Assembly (NCBI GenBank): GCA_003255025.1
Contig: QANY01007306.1
Span: 2,218,707 to 2,282,706 of the forward strand
Direction of reading: 5' to 3'
Length of the DNA stretch: 64,000 nt
From: Datisca glomerata
Lineage: Eukaryota; Streptophyta; Magnoliopsida; Cucurbitales; Datiscaceae
In this document: positions 20,656 through 32,124 of the stretch, piece by piece
How the letters are laid out: each line of letters starts with the position of its first letter
How positions within the stretch are numbered: the stretch's first letter is position 1
Notes under the pieces: model-generated
What the model saw: the letters and a program-made list of their open reading frames with translations, nothing else
Told to the model about the DNA's origin: nothing
Database searches by the model: none
Translations under genes and position numbers: made by a program

Positions 20656-23596
20656 ATGGCATCATCCCAAGTAGAATTCTCATCGTCTGCACCATTTGGA
20701 TGTGTTTTAAGGGATCATAACCAGCGAGAAAGACGCACTCATGTTGCTTTCCAAAAGAAATTGAAGAATTTAGTAAGAGACCATCTTCATAATTGCATCT
20801 CAGTCTCTTCAAATTCTTCTTCCGTTGAAAATCTCAACACTCAAATCAATAATCCTGATAATTCGAGCAGCAAGGCGGAAATCTCGAATATTGGAGCTTC
20901 GTCTCTCGTTCAAATGTGGGAGAATAGACTAAACCATTCCAACAGTATGAAGATGAACACCAATTCCAATTCTAACCAGGGTTTGAAGAAATTTATCCGG
21001 ACGAGAAGCTGCATTTCCGAGTCCAATCAGACGGAGAATACATTGTCTGCTGATGAAAGATATGAAGAAGCATTTGGAGATTGGCATTCAAACAGAACAA
21101 ACCCCAATTCTCCACCTTCTTCTTCATCTCAGGACCTGAGTTCAGATAATGGAGAAAGCGAGAGGGTAAGAGTGGCTGATATAATTAGGAGACTTACAGC
21201 TGCAAATCAAACACAAATTTCATGGAGCGAAGATAATGATAACTCGAGCGAATCGCCTAATTATAGAGATCAATCGGAAAGCAGAAGTTTCCCTCAGGTT
21301 ATAAGCTCACCGAGGATACGAGGACGCCAGGCGTTCACCGATTTGCTTTTACAAATGGAACGTGACCGGCAGAGGGAACTCGACTCCTTGGTTGAGCGTC
21401 GCGCGGTTTCTAGATTCTCACAGCGAGGCCGAATTCAGGTAGAGTAGAAAGAAGCTCCTATGTATCTTTCATTTATTAGTTCAATTATACAAATTTTAAT
21501 CTTTTTAACAATGTGAAAATGCTTCTTCAATGCAGTCATTACTTCGGCTTAGAATCCTACGGCGCGGTTTAGCAGTTAAAGGTCAAGAGTTTCGAAAATC
21601 AGAAGCATCTGAAGCGAACAAAGTGCAGCAAGTATCTACCATCATGCAACTCAGGTATAAAGTACAAAACTTTACGTAGAAAATACGATATCAATGACTC
21701 AAAATCAAGGAATATGGGTAGAGGTATTGAATAATCATGGAACCTGTTTAAAATGATAGTGAATCTTGTTGTTATACTAATTATCAACATGGATAATTGC
21801 CATTACTTCAAGTAGAGTTTTCCTTTTCTATACGTTGGATTCTATTGGAAAATTAACTTTCATATATGGTCGTTATTGAATTTTAAAGAAACCATCATTC
21901 TTTCTGTCATGGCTATTTTGTTTGTAGACACATTTTTCAACTTTTTTTTTCTTTGCTTCTGATGTATGTAATGGGTTTGAGTAAACAGGGAGAGGTTTAG
22001 CACAGGTAAAGAGAATGGTGCAGAAATAAAAAATGAAGCATCTACCTCTACAAATCCTTTCGGAGAAACCCGAAAAAATAGCGTGAATTTGGACGGTTGT
22101 TCGACCTCCAATCAGCTCACTGAATGCAATCAACATCAGGAAATTGATATGAATAAACAGCATAATAAACACACAATAGAGAATTCTAAATCGTGCCTGC
22201 ATGACATTCGCCAAGAAGAAGCTTGTTCGAGTTCACAAGAAATTACGGCAGAACACTCAATTGCATCATCATCATCCATCAGCAGTTGGGATGATGAAGA
22301 GATTGAGGAAGAACAAGAGGCAGATGATGATGATCAGCAGTACATGGAGGAAAGAAGTTATAACTGGTTTAGCGAAATTTCTCGACCTCGGAGTTATTGG
22401 GAAGATCGTAGGAACGAATGGTACGAGGAGATGCTTGGCACTAATTCTGACAAAGATGATATCCGTCGACTTCTCGAAAGGTATAACAAATAATATATAT
22501 AGCCTCTTCTCTTGTGCTTACTGAATATTGTTATTTAACTAGAAAAATCATTGAATTTCTGATTCGATTCCTGTAGAAGGACAGTATCGAATTTTCTAGC
22601 GAGTGATTTCCGTGAGAGAATGGACCGAATGATGATGTCTCGTCTTGAGCGACATTCTTACCAAGAAGCAGAAGCACAAGAAGAGGATATCCAAGAAAGA
22701 CATACTGATACACAACCAGAAGGAAGTCAAGTAGAAGAAGAAGAAAGCTTAATTAGTGGTAATGATTATGATCAATCAGCATCACCATCTCTTTTGATGA
22801 CATGGAGTTACCGGGATAATGATGTCGTTGATGATTCTGATAGAGTGATTGGATCTTTGCCGTCACCTCTACCACCTTTACCTTCTCAATCTTTCTATCA
22901 TGATCACAGTCAACAATCTTCTCCGTCTTCAAATCATGCTTCACTCGTAAGCCACACAACATTACACCATTATTTTCAGTCCGACCGACACATGAATTTT
23001 AGCATTGGTAACATATATACAATGAAAAATGCAGGAAATGGAAGTGATATACAATATGAGAGGGCAGATGGAGCAACTATATCACGAGATGTCTGAGCTG
23101 AGAAAATCGATTAAAAGCTGCATCGATATGCAGCTCGTGTTACAGCAATCTATGAAACATGATCGTATTCATTCAGGTAATCTATATGATACATTTACTT
23201 AAAAAAATTCATCTTTTATTGATCCTCACTCTTTCCCAATCCGACCCATGACAATCATTTTGACAGTTGGAGGAGGAGAAGGAGAGGGGAAGAAGGGATA
23301 TGATCATATAACAAGGAAACGAAACTGCTGTATTTGCTATGAAATGCAAGTGGACTCACTTTTGCATAGGTAAACGCAATTGCTGTATTACATGATCAAA
23401 TTCTAACGTTTTATAGTTTTAAAACTTCATAAATAGATAAAAGAATTATGTGTTGATATATATGCTGTTGGTTTGAAGATGTGGGCATATGTGTCCATGT
23501 ATCAAATGTGCAAATGAGTTGCAATGGAGTAGCGCAAAATGTCCGATATGTCGAGCGCCGATGGTAGTTGTAGTTCGAGCTTATGCTGATTCATAG
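20656..23596 (+). CDS. C-terminal RING-HC E3 ubiquitin ligase (7 exons, 708 residues)
   Basis: Exons are 20656-21438, 21536-21654, 21989-22480, 22577-22946, 23035-23176, 23267-23369 and 23479-23596. All introns are GT-AG and the phases join without a break. The start is the ATG in AGAAATGGCATCATC, because earlier in-frame codons are not ATG. The protein is mostly low-complexity and Ser/Asn/Gln/acidic. It begins MASSQVEFSSSAPFGCVLRD, has a basic region ending RFSQRGRIQSLLRLRILRRG (about 250-271) and an acidic stretch in exon 3. Exon 5 encodes a coiled-coil-like segment (RGQMEQLYHEMSELRKSI). The RING is C656-x2-C659, C671, H673, C677-x2-C680 and C691-x2-C694, a complete C3HC4 set ending CPICRAPM. 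Proteins of this form are presumed E3 ligases that position an E2 enzyme. The substrate is unknown and there is no membrane segment. Confidence 0.9.
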
Positions 23597-25282
23597 AGAG
23601 AAAGCAACAATGGTGTGTACGTACGAGTTCTTGCTTCAGAGGACCGTCTTCTTCTTCAACCATCAAATACTTAGTCAAAGCATGAATATATGAATCTCAA
23701 AAGTGAATAATTTTTTTTGTTTGTTATTTTTTATTTTATACATGGTACAGTTAATTCATTGTCAAATCTAATGGTTTCTCTTTTTATACATGTACTCTAT
23801 ATATGTTTTTTGGGAAGAGAGTTTATGAGATGGATCTAACAATTTTGAAAACAGTTCCTTTTTTATTTTTAATGTAAATACTACAGATTTAACTCTAATT
23901 TAGAGTTTATTTTTCTTACAAATTCCTTTATCATGTCTAAGGTATAAGCACATAGTTCATCAACTTATAACGGTATTGAACAAAGCGGTCGGTGTCACAT
24001 AATATTTTTCGTTAATGAATGATTTTAAAGTGATGTTTCCAATAACACAACACTCATCCTAAGTGTTGGATGGTAACTTGATAGAACAACTTGAAATTAC
24101 AATCTTGTATTACAACTAAGAAAAATTACAGGCTATAAAAAGAACAGAACAGGGAAATGCTTACAGACAATTAAAATTATAAGAAAGTAGAAGACCGTAG
24201 GCAATGACCTTAGATAAAATTCACTCTCCATAGCGTGCTAGGAGACTTAGGTGCACTAAGTACGCACTTTCTCCACAACACAGACTGACTGACCATACTT
24301 TAAAAAAAATTGTTCAACATTTTGTTCTCTGGACAGGTGACATATAACTACGGTTGGCAGTTTTCACTTTATGAAACTACCCAACCAAAACGTGTGCGGT
24401 AGTGGACATAACAGATTGTTGAACATGGGCAGTTGAGATCCATTGTCCCTCAACTTACTCTTAATAAACATGTGATAGAAAATGTAGGGACCAACCGGTC
24501 GAACGGTGGCGCTCGTATGTGAGTTACACGCAATGCCCTCAAGGCTAAATTTTTAGGTTTATAAATCACACTTCAAAAGTTTGTCAAAACAATGTGAGAC
24601 CTAGCTACTTAACTATCCACCAAACTTTACTTCATTTTATCATTCACACACGCTTAGCCTCTAACAATATATACGATTCATGAATTGAATCAAACCAATT
24701 ATTAACTGAAGCTAAAAAAGAAATCAAGCAACTTTAAACCAAAAATCAAGTGGGGTTAGCTTAGTTTTAGAGCATGAGGATTGGATTTTCTCTGTTAGCT
24801 CATGATTCATAAGGGAGAATATCAAGAATAAATCATTTTTAAGAAATGAAATAAAAAATAGTCAAAGATAGAATAAAAATAAAAAGTAGTCACCCTAATT
24901 GTTAAAAAAATACAATTTCAGCGTCAAAAACCGTTCCCCACACGTACCAGTAAAAATTTGAAATTTTTTCCATAAAGTTTATATAACATATATTATAGTG
25001 CAAAAATCACACATGTATATATAATATATATTGTACATATTACATAAACTACTAAAATTGAAACAAGTGTCGCGTGTGGGCTCACAAATTTGTTGCACGT
25101 CAATTTCCGTTTTTCTTGAAAAGTTTGACATTGGTTATTTTTAATATTTTTTATGCTTGTCAAAATTTTGATAATTTTTTTAAACGTTGCCTACTTATAA
25201 ACATTATCAGCTTCATAACTTATATTATTGGACTGGCTGTCTTATGTATTTTGATAACTCGGCCTGGCCCCTCTTTCCTATA
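23597..25282. other. 3' flank of the RING gene and AT-rich intergenic DNA
   Basis: The first 250 bases probably hold the 3' untranslated region. The rest is AT-rich with no gene, RNA or element that I can support. The open frame at 25074-25289 lacks an ATG in good context and any domain. Confidence 0.5.
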
Positions 25283-25820
25283 TCTATAATCCCTTATATA
25301 TTAAAAGATGAATGAGAAAGGTAATCATTTTTAGACGATTTTGTCCATTTTATGATACAATTTCTAAACTACCATCGAGCTTATTAATGGTGCATCATTA
25401 ACTCCTAATATTTCTTTTTCCGTATATCTCATAATGGTCTATAACTTTGTACTTTTTTTCATCATTTCTAATTTGAATTTTATTTTTATGTAAGAGAATA
25501 TTTTAAGTTATTTCGTTCATTAAGATATATATTGAAAAAAAATTAAACACTAATAAATAAAACATGTTTTTAGTTCATATGTCACATAAAAATTAATGAA
25601 ATAATAACAAAAAAATATCAAACGAAAATTATATCATAGCGTCTATGCATATGCTCTTCTTAAATTAGTAACTTATTAGGAGACACTTGGGTGAATAAGA
25701 CTTAGTAATATAATTATAAATATATTATGGTTGTCAACTTTATTTTTTTAATATACGAAAAATAATCAAAATAACAAAAAAAAAATTATTTCACGTGCAA
25801 CGCACGTGTAACTTAACTAG
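25283..25820 (+). mobile_element. non-autonomous Helitron 1
   Basis: The element begins TCTATAATCCCTTATATATT after a host A and ends CTAG before a host T, the A|TC...CTAG|T borders of plant Helitrons. About ten bases before the end is a perfect 7-bp stem hairpin, CACGTGC-AAC-GCACGTG (25792-25808), the expected 3' terminator-like structure. It has no coding capacity. Its 5' part (TATATTAAAAG, then GATTTTGTCC) resembles the start of the next element. Confidence 0.7.
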
Positions 25821-27560
25821 TATATTAAAAGTGGGAAGGATATGAGAACCATTTTTGGACAAGTTTGTCCACTTATTTTGATATTTTGTCCAAAATAACC
25901 TTATAAGTTACATGTGACATTTAATATTTATTATTTTTAAAGTTATAATAATAAATTAATCAAGTAGGCATTAATTTCAAAATTCATTCAACTATGTAAT
26001 GAATTCAGAAAAAAGTACATAATAAATAGTTTTAAGTTAATTTTACTTAATAACTTTGAATGAATTGTAGCAAGTTATTTAAGAAATTATATAGAGAAAA
26101 CTTAACTTTTTACTAATTTTTTTTAATATAGAGGAAAAGTAAATTATCTCTATAAAACTTAAATAATAGAATTTAAAATATAACTCAATTATAACACACT
26201 TTTAGAACCTTTATTTATGATATATTGTATATATTAGTATAATCAATATGTTACATACAGTTAACCCAGATTTTACGAACAAAAAATTTAATTTGCAATA
26301 CAAATAAAAAATAAAATCAAGTTAAAAATAAAAACAAAATAGATGATTTAATTCTAATTATCTCACTTTTTATTTTACATTTTGAGAGCATATTTATACT
26401 ACATACTATTTTTAAAAAAAAATATACATGTGACATTCTACAACTTGGTTGAATAAGAACATATAAGCAAATAACAACAATATTATAATTTTTATGTTAT
26501 TTACATAAATTCAAAATAAATATGGTGCTAAATAAATTTATTTTTAACTTACATAAACACAACATGACTATAAGTAGAGATGGCAAGTGGGTCGTTCGGC
26601 CCACGAAACTAGATGAATGTACAGTACCTGGCAGGTTAAGGCCCACGGGCCAGACCTGGGCCATTACAGGCCTTGCATTCAAGACCGGATGCCAGGCCCG
26701 GATGACAGGCCCGGACCGGACTGGCCCGTGAATTCATTCTTGTTATCTCAAAAATTAAACAATTATGTGTGTATTAAAATTTGAACCACTAACATCTCCC
26801 TTATAAATCACACTCATTACCAATAGTCCAAAACAAACGTTGTTAATATATTGTTATTGTCGATTAACACATTTTATTGAAACTTCATATAATATATTTT
26901 TTAGATAAATTTATTTAATTAAATAAAAAAATCATTTAAATAAATATTTTATTCAATGAAAAATAGGATTCAAGAAAACTTCAACAATTCCTAATATTTT
27001 TTATTTTGTTAATGAACATGAATTATAAATTAGCTATTAATTATTTCTTATATTTTTATATTTTACGTGAATATGAATCTCACAAGTTTATGAATTAAGA
27101 AATAAAATGATTATTTTACTTATTACTACAATTTTTTCTATTGAGATTTTAAAATAAAAAAATAAAAAAATTAGATGAAAGTAACATGACTTCCATATGA
27201 CTTAGTGACAATCCCCCACCAAAATTCAACTCTCCTCATTATCATTTTGAGAATTACAACACATTTAAAAGAAACGAAAACAGACTGGTCCGGTTATTTA
27301 ATTGGGACCGGCCCGGATCGGACCATCTCAGGCCCAGCCCGTGAAGCGGTTCATTCCGGGCCTACCCAAAATTTGAGTGGGTCGGCTGGGGACCGGCACG
27401 TGAACCGCCTGAAAGATCCCTGGACCGGCCCGTGAAGTGCCCAAGCCGAGCATTGACGGGTCGAGTCGGCCTAGTTGCCACCTTCTAACTATATGTAATA
27501 TTTATTACTAAAAATATAATAGATTCATTTACACGTACAACGCACATGTGTATTGACTAG
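25821..27560 (+). mobile_element. non-autonomous Helitron 2, head-to-tail with Helitron 1 and carrying a hAT element
   Basis: It starts at the CTAG end of the first Helitron with TATATTAAAAGTGGGAAGGA, which matches the 5' family sequence except that the leading TC is missing. It ends with a decayed hairpin (ACACGTACAACGCACATGTG) and ATTGACTAG before T. Without the nested hAT element it is about 0.8 kb. It has no protein domain. The missing TC suggests the two copies formed by tandem insertion or by read-through at the first 3' end. Confidence 0.6.
26575..27487. mobile_element. non-autonomous hAT element
   Basis: The ends are TAGAGATGGCAAGTGGG and, inverted, TAGAAGGTGGCAACTAGG. They are imperfect terminal inverted repeats of the GATGGCAA type common in plant hAT elements. 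The element is flanked by 8-bp duplications ACTATAAG (26567-26574) and ACTATATG (27488-27495), 7 of 8 identical. Inside each end lie many GGCCCG and CCGGAC strings that can pair with one another. The AT-rich core has no transposase. The open frames over the GC-rich ends are by-products of these repeats. Confidence 0.8.
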
Positions 27561-27786
27561 TAAATATAAAAAGCTAAGTTTTTTTGAAAAAGTGATCATT
27601 TGAAAAGTCAAATCAATAAATTGACCAAGTTCTCTAAAATTAAGAATTCGTGTACTTTTTAATTATGAAATTACTTGTATGCCCATTTTCATGAAAGAAG
27701 TTCACATGCCAAAAAAAATATTTGCCCTTATTCATTTTTGTTTGTCTAGATTAATAAAAACTACTTGCAACAAGCAAGTAGTTTAT
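27561..27786. other. AT-rich spacer between Helitron 2 and the LINE target duplication
   Basis: No gene is seen. The last bases contain a small inverted repeat (CTACTTGCAACAAGCAAGTAG) just before the LINE insertion point. Confidence 0.5.
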
Positions 27787-27840
27787 AAAGACTACTTGGT
27801 TTTTTTTATCAAAATCAGAACTAATATATAAATGAAAAAA

Positions 27841-28203
27841 TTAAGGAGGTTTAAAACCACTCAATACAATAGGTTTCTCATAATCGCATAACCTAGATAC
27901 AAAGCTAAAGGAGTGAGAATTAAAAAACAACAAACTATCCCGACCTAAACTGTTCTTAGCAATAGCATCAGCAATAGCATTAAATTCTTTACTAACCCAA
28001 GCTAGCTCAAAAGAAAAAATTGAACCAAATAACAGGTTATGGAATTCCTCAATGGGGACCAAAATTCTCCAATCGGAGCAAAATTTGGATTTAATCCAAG
28101 AAATTGCTTGTTTAGAATCTGAGGTGATGAGCCCACTAGACCAGCCAGAAGAAACAGCCCGAGACACAGCAGCTTTGATGCCCAGAACTTCTCCACGGGT
28201 CAC
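27841..28203 (-). pseudogene. LINE ORF2 RNase H domain
   Basis: The minus-strand frame reads TRGEVLGIKAAVSRAVSSGW, ITSDSKQAISWI and ELAWVSKEFNAIADAIAKNS. These are the E-x-x-A, D-S and N-x-x-AD-x-x-A motifs of plant LINE RNase H (RVT_3 type). The stop at 27841 ends ORF2, followed by a short 3' tail and the A-run. Upstream sequence (28210-29150) holds the zf-RVT part in broken frames. Confidence 0.85.
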
Positions 28204-29155
28204 ATAATAGGCCCCACCCCGAGAACCCGAGAAAAATAATAAGTCCCCATCTCTATTTTACGCGACAAACCCTAGGGCAGAAACTAGAGAGGAAACAGAG
28301 TGAGCCGCATCACACGCAAGCCAAACACCTCCACTGGATCTCACAAACCAGGAAGAAGGAGGCCTGTAGAGCTTCGATTTGCATGAATCTGAAGTAGACA
28401 AGCCGTCTATATGGTATGATTTCTTCGAATCTATCAAATCTGAGCAATTTTCTTACACAATGAAAGACGTAAAACTAGGGTTACACGTAACCCTTCGGAA
28501 CACAAAATTGTTTAGTTTCTTCCAAATCTCCCAATAATAGAACAAAAATAATGCTAGATCTTCTTTATTACAGTCCAGGTGGAATCTAATTTCAGAAATT
28601 TTATCTTGGATCCAGGTAACCTCGAAGATGTCTTTTTCAGATGCTATGGGCAGGCCAAATCTGGAGTTAAACCAACAACTTCTCCAACCACAACCATTCT
28701 ACTTTCGGCAAGCAAATAAGACAGTTAGGATCTTTGGCTATATGTTTTCTGAAAATATTATTAAGAGTATGAAGAAAATTATGTAGAAGCCTCCACATAA
28801 AATGCTTAATTTTAGAAGGAACATTGGCATTCCAAATAATCTTTCATATTTTAGGATTGATAGAAACAGAAGAAGAAATTCCTAGATTAGAAACTTTAGC
28901 AGACTGACCATGAAAGAAATGATAACATGATTTTTACTGTAAAAACACCAAACTTAGCAGGCCAAATAAAAGAATCAATAGAAAACTTAGAATAGGGATA
29001 GCCAAAATACTATTGACCATCTAAAAGAGGAAAACATAATCCAAAAAAAGTCTATTCCAAGATTTAGAATTAGGAAAATTTAAATTTGAGACAAAGTTTA
29101 AAGTAGGAGAATAACGTAAAGATAGATCCTCAAACTAAGGAACCCATTTATGGGT
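28204..29155 (-). pseudogene. LINE ORF2 zf-RVT and linker region, broken
   Basis: The minus strand continues ORF2 between the RNase H and reverse transcriptase tail with several stops and shifts. The expected Trp-rich and Cys/His-bearing zf-RVT block can only be seen in pieces, for example around 28630-28800. The place and strand make the assignment safe although single motifs are weak. Confidence 0.6.
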
Positions 29156-30698
29156 TCAGATATTTATGGAAGAACCATTACGCACTTTCCAAAATGTAAA
29201 TTTTCTAATGACTTCCTTAGCTAGCCATAACCTTTTCCAAGTCCATAAACTAATTTTACATTCCCGTAACACAATTAAGAAAATACAAATTCTGGAGAGG
29301 CTTAAAACAAAGGCATTAGGGTTTTTAAGAGGAATCCAAGCTTGTTTGGCCAACAAAGAAAGGTTAAAACATTCCAAATCCATGAAACCAAGACCACGTT
29401 CATCCTTACTAAACGTCATCTTATGATTAGCGGCCCAACTAATCCCTTTAAAATCCTCACCCCTTGACCACCAAAAATGCATGATAACAGCTTGTAGATT
29501 CTGACGAACATATTTAGGCAGCTTTAAGGTGCTCATAATGTAATTAGGGAGGGCTGAGCTACTGCCTTTAGAAGGCTTTCCTTCCAACCATATGACAGCA
29601 AGCTAGCCTTCCAAAAAGAAGTCATTTTCTCCATTTTCTCCATTTTCTCCATAAGCAGGGAAAAATAAAGGACTTAGACTTACACCAATCAATAGGAAGC
29701 CCTAAGTGTCCTTATGATGATTAAAACGAACACAAAAAATATTAGAAATAACCTTTTTTCTACTAGAAGAAACATTTTTACCAAACCTTATATTGCTATT
29801 TTCTTAATTAACAACATGGCCCCAAGCATTATAATAATTATTAATACACAAATTAAGATAGTTCTGTTAATAGGAAGAGGGACAGGATTAGTTATAAAAA
29901 TACTATCGGCGGCGAAAAAAGATGAGAAAAAGGGGCTACCTTTTTTTAGAGTAATAGAACTAATAAAACCATTAGAAACAACTCTCTTACAAAAGGGAAT
30001 CAGCAAGGATAAGTAAAAGATAAGGAGACAAATGATCACCTTACCTCAAACCTCTTCTAGGAGAAAAATATATTTTAGGGACCCCATTAATATTAATCTT
30101 AAAGTTTTTAGAAGTTACACAAAGCATAACCCATTAAACAAACTGAACATCAAAACTCATTTTAATAAGCAAGCATTTCAGAAAATACCAAATAATCCTG
30201 TCATAGGCTTTAGATATGTCAATCTTAAGCACCATAATCCCTTTTTACCATTTTTTTTTTTAAGATTGCAAAAGATTTTTTGGGCAAGAAGGGAATTATG
30301 TTGAATATGTTTGCCATTGATGAAAGCCCCTTGAGAATCAGAAACAGAAACAAAATAGCCTAAAAAAATTCTTAATCTATTAGCTAAGATTTTAGAAATA
30401 ATCTTATAAGAAAAGTTGTAAAGAGCAATTAGGTCTAAATTGATTAAAAGATTCAGGCCCCTAAACTTTAGGGATTAAGGTAATAGAAGTCTCATTCATA
30501 GATTTAGGAGGATAGAAATTGCTAAATGCCATTATCTATCACATCCCAATATTTATGATAAAACATACTTGAGTAGTCATCGGGTCCGGGGGCTTTATCA
30601 GTCCTGAGACAAAAACAACACCCTTTACTTCATCGAAAGACAAATCAATAGTTAGATTATCATTAATAGAATTATTGATAACATAATCCAGGTAATTA
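29156..30698 (-). pseudogene. LINE ORF2 reverse transcriptase domain, several frameshifts
   Basis: Reading leftwards from 30698, the strand gives INLSFDEVKG-type linker sequence with SFDEVKGVVF. It then gives the reverse transcriptase start (ITLIPKF, then IALYNFSYKIISKILANRLR), DISKAYDRIIWYFL with the first catalytic Asp, and the C-terminal thumb SSALPNYIMSTLKLP followed by IMHFWWSRGEDFKGISW. Deletions and shifts around 29600-30050 remove the YxDD area. ORF2 is cut at 30698 by the copia insertion. It is a dead copy. Confidence 0.8.
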
Positions 30699-30878
30699 AG
30701 TTGGGGGTTATGTCTTCAAAGCATGTGTATTGACATTTTGATATGAAATTTAATGAGTATTACATTTTTATTATAATTATTCTTTTAAATGTAGTGATCT
30801 ACATGAGAATACTCTGTAAATACAATATATAATATCTAATAGTTCAATTTCATATTTATAATGGAGTAATAGAATTAA

Positions 30879-31235
30879 GGGTAAATTACCTTTTTAGTCC
30901 ATTATCTTTCTGAAATGTACCAAAATAGTCCATTAACTTTTAAAATGACTGCATTTATCCATTAACTCAAATTTTGTCCAATTTAGTCCTTCCGTTAACT
31001 CCGTCAAATTTTCCATACATTTTGCCAACGTGGATACAACATGGATGCCACGTGGATAACACACATGTAGTAGGGAGTTTCATAATTGAAATCTGGAGGT
31101 AATACAATCCGTTTTAACGGAAGGACTAAATTGGATAAAATTTTAAAGTTAATGGATGAATGCAGTTATTTTAAAATTTAATAGATTATTTTGGTACATT
31201 TTAGAAAGATAATGGACTAAAAAAGTAATTTACCC
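30879..31235. mobile_element. Mutator-like MITE, 357 bp, long inverted repeats
   Basis: The ends are GGGTAAATTACCTTTTTAGT and, inverted, GGGTAAATTACTTTTTTAGT. The inverted arms extend for about 100 bases on each side (landmarks AGTCCATTA, TGTACCAAAATA, ATGGATGAATGCAG). The perfect 9-bp flanking duplication TAGAATTAA (30870-30878 and 31236-31244) fits the Mutator superfamily. It has no coding capacity and was inserted into LTR copy 1 after that LTR formed, because copies 2 and 3 lack it. Confidence 0.9.
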
Positions 31236-31964
31236 TAGAATTAATAAATAAGATTATTTAATTAAAGAGTTTAATTAATAATATGATTTATTAGAGTTTA
31301 GGATTATAGGTCTATGTCTTCAAGTCATATCTGTACTAAAGTCTGTTATTTGTGAAATTACATCTGTTATTTGTGAAATAACATATAATTAGTTGATAGG
31401 GATAATCAGATATGTTCATTTTGAATTAATTAATATCTAAATATTTACCTTATTAAAATAAATATTTAACTTACAGTATTTGTCATATGTCGATCAATGA
31501 TTCAGAATCATAGATCACCATGGACCGTTGTAGTGCCACGTGGCACTACAGCAGTAGGCGTGTAACATTGTAGTGCCTCACGACACTGCAGTGTGGCGTG
31601 ACACACAGTGCCGTGAGGCACTGCGTTGTTTAACGTCAACTCCAGTGTTGTGTTGCATTGTAGTTGTGCACCATTATACAGTTGGTCTCACTGTATTAGG
31701 TAATTTGAAATTAAATATTTTTTTTAATTTTAATTATCCCTAAATATCTAATACTTCATTATCTAGAAAATATACACTATATTATTCTAATGGTATCAAT
31801 CATTAATCATTTGAGTCAGTTCATCAGTTTATCAATTAAGAATTGAATTGAGAACATAGATAGTGCTAGAATATTTTTTCTCTGTGATTAAAAGTTGATC
31901 AAATTTTTAAAAGAATAATCCTCTCGTATTATTAGAGAATTGTCTCACTAAATTCATTCTCGGT

Positions 31965-32076
31965 AAATCTCTACATCTCATTAAAGTCATTTAAATCTCT
32001 AGATCTCACTAAAGTCATTTAAATCTCTAGATCTCACGAAAGTCATTTAAATCTCTAGATCTCACGAAAGTTGTTC
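31965..32076. repeat. 28-bp tandem repeat, four units
   Basis: Units beginning AAATCTCTAGATCTCACTAA start at 31965, 31993, 32021 and 32049. They lie near the end of LTR copy 1. In LTR copy 2 only a single ATCTAGATCTCA is present at this place, so the array expanded in this copy. Confidence 0.85.
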
Positions 32077-32113
32077 TCAGTAAATCGTCTCACGCACTAT
32101 GGCGACCAATAAG

Positions 32114-32124
32114 TGGTATCAGAG
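32114..32124 (+). other. copia primer binding site
   Basis: TGGTATCAGAG is complementary to the 3' end of initiator Met tRNA and is the standard priming site of plant copia elements. It directly follows LTR copy 1, though the LTR end here is not a clean CA. Confidence 0.8.

Larger units (their letters stand above)
30699..32113 (+). repeat. LTR copy 1 of the copia-derived unit, rearranged
   Basis: The first 180 bases match copies 2 and 3 (TGTCTTCAAAGCATGTGTATTG, then TATGAAATTTAATGAG). A block of about 700 bases present in copy 2 (roughly 38075-38775) is absent here, between AATGTAGTGA and CTACATGAGAATACTC. The copy also holds a 357-bp MITE. Its end lacks the last ~200 bases of copy 2 and has a 28-bp tandem array instead. 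It is still followed by a primer binding site. Confidence 0.7.

Noticed and set aside
22561..22576. tRNA T-arm-like string GATTCGATTCC
   Set aside because: It is part of an intron acceptor region in the RING gene and has no A box or cloverleaf.
25074..25289. Hydrophobic open frame before the Helitrons
   Set aside because: It lacks an ATG in good context, any domain and any splice structure; AT-rich DNA readily gives Phe/Leu/Ile-rich frames.
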